Shown piece after piece: positions 59,325-64,000 of a DNA stretch of 64,000 nt. A model generated the notes under the pieces. The model saw only the letters and a program-made list of their open reading frames with translations, ran no database searches and was not told where the DNA came from. The DNA comes from Xestospongia muta. Its lineage: Eukaryota; Porifera; Demospongiae; Haplosclerida; Petrosiidae. Every line of letters begins with the position of its first letter. Position 1 is the stretch's first letter. Where the stretch lies: NCBI GenBank assembly GCA_963693285.1, contig OY848918.1, positions 18,542,047-18,606,046 on the forward strand, given 5' to 3'. The position numbers and the translations under genes are program-made.

Positions 59325-61240
59325 ACATAAAGTAGGCATCAATATTATGAGCAATTCACTTTATAATATATACCTACAACTAATGGTACATAGGACAAGT
59401 GATCTACATGACTTGCCATGATCCAGTCTTGTGATCTATACTGGAAGCTCATGAGGACAATGTACAACTGTACCACAATTTAATTGTTTTGCTATATAGA
59501 CTTTGACAAGGAAGAAAATGTCTGTATAAGGCTTAGAGCCATTGTGATCACTTAATAAGGCTCTGAACTAAAGACAGAGGTCATCCAATACAAGTTTGTT
59601 GTTAATTGTAAGTTTACTAGTATAACAGACTAATCTAAACAATCAACAGTCAGTACTTAGTTGCTTTACAATAATATTGATAGTTTTAATTGATATACAT
59701 ATGACTAAATGAAGAGGTCAAAGGTACACAAAGATCTGTGCATGGTTATTTGAGACATTGTCATAAATGTTCTTTCATAATTTGGGACATTGTTTGTTTG
59801 TGATATTTGACATAACTGTGTTAATTCATCTAATTAATATTATAGTTATTATGTAAAACATAAATAAAATACAATGTTCAAAATGATTGTCGAATCATGT
59901 GATATCACACTGCGAGTAAATAGAGCATTAGTTTAATAAACAAACACAATGTAACAAAGAAAGTTCAGTCATAATATCATTGTTAAGAATTAAGATTTAA
60001 AGGTAAGGTTGTGGTTATATCTTAACCATAAGTGTTAGGAACAGTCACAGGTGTCATCATTAGATAAAACTCATTATTATAATGAATGGTTCAGTGCACA
60101 ATGTCAACTCCATAATGTACATTACCATAATGTAAACTGTCATATCCTGTAACCAGTACTAGTATCCTATGAAGATATTATGGTTGTTGTCCAGTAATAA
60201 TGAGATAATTATAATAATAGCTAAGACTAATGTGATATCAGTGGAACACATGAACAGGTAATAGATACTCTCATGGTGTATTATTATAAAGAAAACATTC
60301 TATATAAAGCCCTCCAGTAGATTTCTGTGTGAGTAGAATCAACGAGACACAATCTAAAGTAATCTTGTACAGTAACATAACAGTTATTCTAGTAACAGAA
60401 ACAATGCATATAATTAAAGGTGAACATAATAAAACAAAGCTTCTAGATATTAGTCTATGTATGACCAGTAGTTCCTAATGAATGATATACTACCATGGTT
60501 ATTGTCATCAAATAAACTTGACTATCAAGGTCAAATACATCAACTACATTCTAAGTCTACCAAGTGTCATTGTCAGATAAATGAGTTTCCTTAATTCACG
60601 AATTTGAGATTTCTATATTCTATAACCTGTTAATATTACAACATTAATAGTAAATCATATCAATTGTGAGTAGTAAAGAAATATATATAGTTAGAACAGA
60701 CTAACAAACAGGATTTCTTGTCAGTAACAAAGACCAACTAGTACTTAAAATAATAACATACTTGTCCATGACCAGTCAACACAGACTACTTAAAATCTCA
60801 AATGTATACTGTACATGTTTAATGAATTGACATTTTACTATAAATAAATACATTGAACAACTTGTTGTCAGAATTTTAACACCATATAAAAGTAAGTTAT
60901 TAAAATTCATGCATTTAAAGTCATAGATGAGATTACATTCCACTACACATTAAAATATAAGTAATATGATATAATTAACATAAATTTTAAAAAGGTGTAG
61001 ACTGTTGATTCTGTTTGTTAGTTGATTTTTTACTTGTTGATAATAATAATAATAAAATTTATCAAACAATGTAATGTTAGTGGAAGCTCAGTTTAGAGAA
61101 AAATGTCCACAATTTACTTTAAAAAAAGCAATTTTTATCACACATGCTTGCTTGTACTTGGTCAGAGATGATAATGTGGGTAAATTCATATTACAATGAA
61201 CTTAACTAATTAAATTATGATCAAGCACCAAATTTAGCAA
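59325..61240. other. AT-rich stretch upstream of copy B
   Basis: About 59,465-59,700 is the third copy of the stretch at 16.2 and 57.0 kb. The rest has no coding signal. A (TAA)n run lies at about 61,040-61,055. Confidence 0.4.
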
Positions 61241-61259
61241 AGACAGCTCCTCAATAGAT

Positions 61260-61620
61260 CAAGGCAATGGCAGAGGAGTTAGATGTAAAGAAAAGCGCTC
61301 ATTGTCGTGTTATGTTTAGGCGATAAACAGGTGTTAGTACGTCGTTAATGCAAACGGAAGCTCATGTTCTTTGTAAGCTGTCTTTATTTGCAGTCTCTAC
61401 CAGTGCTACTCAGTTCAACTGACCTGTTATTTCTGCTATTCATCTTGTTATAAGACCAGTACTTATCAGTGCTACTGTACCTACTCATTTTTCCCATTGC
61501 TCAGCTGTCTCACTATTGCTCTAGTGACCTTCTTGGACCAGTACTTCTCAGTGCTATTTGCTGTTTGCATTCATTTTTTTACTTAACAGAATTTCAGTAC
61601 TTTGTACTACTTTCATAGGT
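61260..61620 (+). other. Mixed-composition segment with short internal repeats
   Basis: 'accagtacttatcagtgcta', 'accagtgctactcagtt' and 'accagtacttctcagtgcta' recur within 200 bases, and CpG is more frequent than around it. It could be part of an LTR or a promoter-like region of an element. No open frame of note. Confidence 0.35.
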
Positions 61621-61621
61621 G

Positions 61622-61797
61622 AGCCATTTTTCATAAATCATATATTAAAAGTTTCTACTTGAGGAGATATTTATATGCAACATTTACTTTAACATCCTTG
61701 TAATTTGTAAATTCGAAATATTCATTAAATTAGAATAACAGTATAGATAGGCTAACCTGCAATATTGTATGAAAATTCCAGTAGGTGGACCCAGATT
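61622..61797 (+). repeat. Short dispersed repeat, copy 2 (pair at 29.93-30.11 kb)
   Basis: Nearly the same as 29,928-30,105 and, as there, just upstream of a MULE copy. Confidence 0.7.
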
Positions 61798-61861
61798 GTC
61801 ACCGGTTCATTTTTTATGGCCTGTCGGACTGTTTTTTTTACCGGACTAATTTTATCATGAC

Positions 61862-62424
61862 ATCCAATAACTGGATCCGTTATTTTGTAGCTATGGGTCC
61901 AGCAAACCAAGCACGCCACAAAAACGTAAAAACCACACCCACTTCAATCATGGCCACTATTTTTTCAGGGCAAGATTATGAAGGTCACATATGCAGCATG
62001 TCCTGAGCTCATAATGGTTGATGCCACATATAAGTTGAATGAACTTGGGATGCCACTTTATTTGATTCTTATTGTGGATGGTAATGGCCAAAGTGAGATA
62101 GTAGGACTTTATCTTACATCACTGGAAACAAGAGAAGCTATTTCTGAGATGGTAAGATGGTTCAAAATCCCCAATCCTCCTTGGAAAAGTACAAGAGTAA
62201 TCTTGACTGAGAAAGATTTTTTTCAATGAGCAGAACTACTACTTTGTCTTTTTCACACATTACAAAGCTTCAGATGAGAAATCACATGTGAAAAGATGGG
62301 TTTATGGTTGCAATTCATTTATCATTAAGATTTTTATTGAGGTGGATTTTTGAGGCACGGTTTCGATTGCCGCACCAATAGCTATGAAATAACCTGTCCG
62401 GTCACCAGACCCTTAGGGACTGCC
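61862..62424 (+). mobile_element. MULE copy 3, internally deleted derivative
   Basis: The left end (start approximate) shares 'gttattttgtagctatgggtc', an ACGCC stretch and 'aaaccacacccacttcaatc' with the other copies. The right end has 'ggcacggtttcgattgcc' and ends GACTGCC at 62,424. Between them the FAR1 part is missing: just after the ATG context (62-base left part) the sequence jumps to the transposase core. The 61,978-62,229 frame has ELIMVDATYKLNELGMPLYL and VDGNGQSEIVGLYLTSLETR, then ILTEKDF where copy 2 has ILTDRNF, so the second catalytic Asp is replaced by Glu, and a stop follows. The PHD part is missing too. Non-functional. Confidence 0.7.
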
Positions 62425-62449
62425 TATACATTAAGCACCAAGAGTCTAT

Positions 62450-63790
62450 TGTTAACCGATTATACGCTAAATTCTATTTAAAAACGAATGCAAGTGACTA
62501 GAAAATTTATTTCAAGAAAATGACCTTTTTGGATTAACCTCCAAAGAATGAGTGGTACCAAAGGAACTAGGCAGAATCAGAATAGGAAATCATTGTTCAG
62601 AAGGAAGATGGATTCTACAAATAGATATCTATATCTTGAAAGTTGGCTGTAGACATTACTACGACAGAGATATAATAACGCAAGTAAAGCACTTTTTTGT
62701 ATGCCAAGCTAAAGCAAGTGGTAAACAACTGAAGGCATTGCTATGTCTTCTCAAAGCCAGTAACACTAACTAACGTACGTTTTTGAATTATAAAGTATTA
62801 CTAAGTAGTATGTATACGTTAAAGTTCTTGTGTTTCTGCTCATACAATAGTGACAATTGCTCGTGATTGTTGTAGCCATTGGCAATTTTTGGCATGAGAG
62901 TAAAGCACATTTTCATACACCAAGCTAAAGCAAGTGGATCGCTGAATCTGAAGCTATACAAACTACTGAAGGCATTGCTATGTCTTTTTAAAGCCAGTAA
63001 CACTCAAAGTAAGGTAAGTTTTTGAACTATAGAGTATTATTACTAAGCAGTATGTATACGTTAAAGTTCTTACTGTTTCTGCTCATACAATAGTGACAAC
63101 TGCTCGTATATGGTTGTAGCCATCGGAAATTTTTATTTTTTATGATAGGTTTAGTATATACTACAATGTGATTATAGGAAACTGTATATGATCAGTGATA
63201 CACAGTGGACTGATGTATATATTACATACAGATTTTATGAGATATGAGATATTGTATGAATAGATACTCATAGACGAAAGGTATATTTATATTGCACAAA
63301 TATTACTGGTATTATTTTGTGTGCCACCTTAGGAAGCAATCTTTAGCATCACCAGTGTAAAAAAGCCAAACATTACACTCTCTATAATACCAGCAAGTGA
63401 CGAACTATCAACAACAGTGTGGTGAACTGCATTGTGGTAAGAGTATTGACCTATTTTCAACTTGTTGTTGTCATTTCTTATTTACATAGGAAAATGATGA
63501 AGAGATAGTTGATGAATAGGTCTTCAATTGTTACCACATCTTAGTCAACTACAATAGTTACCTATACTCCTTTTTAGCTGAACATGAAACTTTTTTTATG
63601 TTTTAAATGTTGCTGGTTGTGATAGTGTTTGTATAAAATGTATGTACTCATGATAGTAACATTGAACAAAACAAAGACTATATATTACTTGTGTGATTTG
63701 ATTTTACAACTGTAATAGCCACAGAGCTGATCCCCACTGTCCTCTTCACCCATGTACTTGTTATACAATGTAATATTTTGTGGACAAAGG
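62450..63790 (+). repeat. Dispersed repeat, copy 2, with an internal tandem duplication
   Basis: It pairs with 19,545-20,800 in direct orientation. Within it, about 62,680-62,890 is repeated at about 62,890-63,125 ('gtaaagcac.ttttt', 'gccagtaacact', 'gtttctgctcatacaatagt' occur in both), which the copy at 19.5 kb shows once. A 73-codon plus-strand frame from 62,552 has ILKVGCRHYYDRD and a KHFF segment; the same residues can be followed in copy 1 with indels. Class unknown. Confidence 0.7.
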
Positions 63791-63794
63791 ATTG

Positions 63795-64000
63795 GAAAAG
63801 AGTTGTATCTACTTGTCATTGAATTGAAGTACAGTACCTATAGCAGATTGTTGTGTGTTTAATGACATCACATTCATGATGTTTCTATCAAGCCAAGCTG
63901 TAGCAGAAACATATTCTTTTTGTGGAGTCATGAGTCTCCCATATGAATAAGGTAAAATGTATTAAAGGCTTATCAATATAATTGTACTTGTTAGATAGAC
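63795..64000. other. Window end, AT-rich
   Basis: No gene or repeat recognised. Confidence 0.4.

Noticed and set aside
1..64000. tRNA or other structured RNA genes
   Set aside because: I looked for GGTTCGAATCC-like T-loops and cloverleaf layouts and saw none convincing; a tRNA or covariance-model scan would be needed to exclude them.

Overview
The window is AT-rich metazoan DNA (roughly one third G+C by eye) with spliced genes, GT..AG introns of several hundred bases to several kilobases, microsatellites and many decayed transposons. There are no operons, ribosome binding sites or prokaryotic genes. Ankyrin exons feeding a P-loop GTPase with a DSGGQ motif and a death domain, beside ZSWIM/MULE transposons, suggest an early-branching animal. 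A demosponge is my best guess; this is inference, not proof.

The main host locus lies on the minus strand. Gene A (about 40.8 kb down to 9.65 kb) can be assembled from six ankyrin exons (40.7, 36.3, 28.1, 26.3, 15.7 and 13.3 kb), one 2,079-base exon encoding a Roc/COR-like GTPase (10,582-12,660) and a terminal death-domain exon (9,651-9,994). Exon phases agree throughout. The order ankyrin, GTPase/COR, death domain matches the non-kinase part of DAPK1. Copy B (59.3 kb down to 50.4 kb) is a tandem duplicate with three intact ankyrin exons, but its GTPase exon carries five stops and a frameshift, and its death-domain exon is broken and of a different type. A third death-domain relic lies near 1.8 kb.

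Gene A's introns are full of repeats: a minisatellite of about 2.7 kb (16.4-19.07 kb); two ZSWIM-type MULE transposons (21.75-25.80 and 30.39-33.78 kb) with long terminal inverted repeats, both apparently inserted at the same site of a Ty3/gypsy-like pol gene; a 1,649-base Harbinger-like element nested in the first MULE; a Tigger/pogo relic (27.1-27.65 kb); and gypsy relics on both strands (28.6-29.7 and 34.07-34.77 kb). Outside gene A are a MULE deletion derivative (about 62 kb), another FAR1/ZSWIM relic (41.4-42.0 kb), a hAT remnant (43.0-43.4 kb), a non-LTR reverse transcriptase fragment (46.6-47.8 kb), and a broken plus-strand coding relic at 7.5-9.05 kb.

Two independent comparisons (copy A against copy B, and the two arms of a fresh 281-base tandem duplication) show changes concentrated at CpG sites, which suggests heavy cytosine methylation and deamination. 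The remaining stretches are AT-rich sequence in which I see no supportable gene. No tRNA, rRNA or CRISPR array was recognised.
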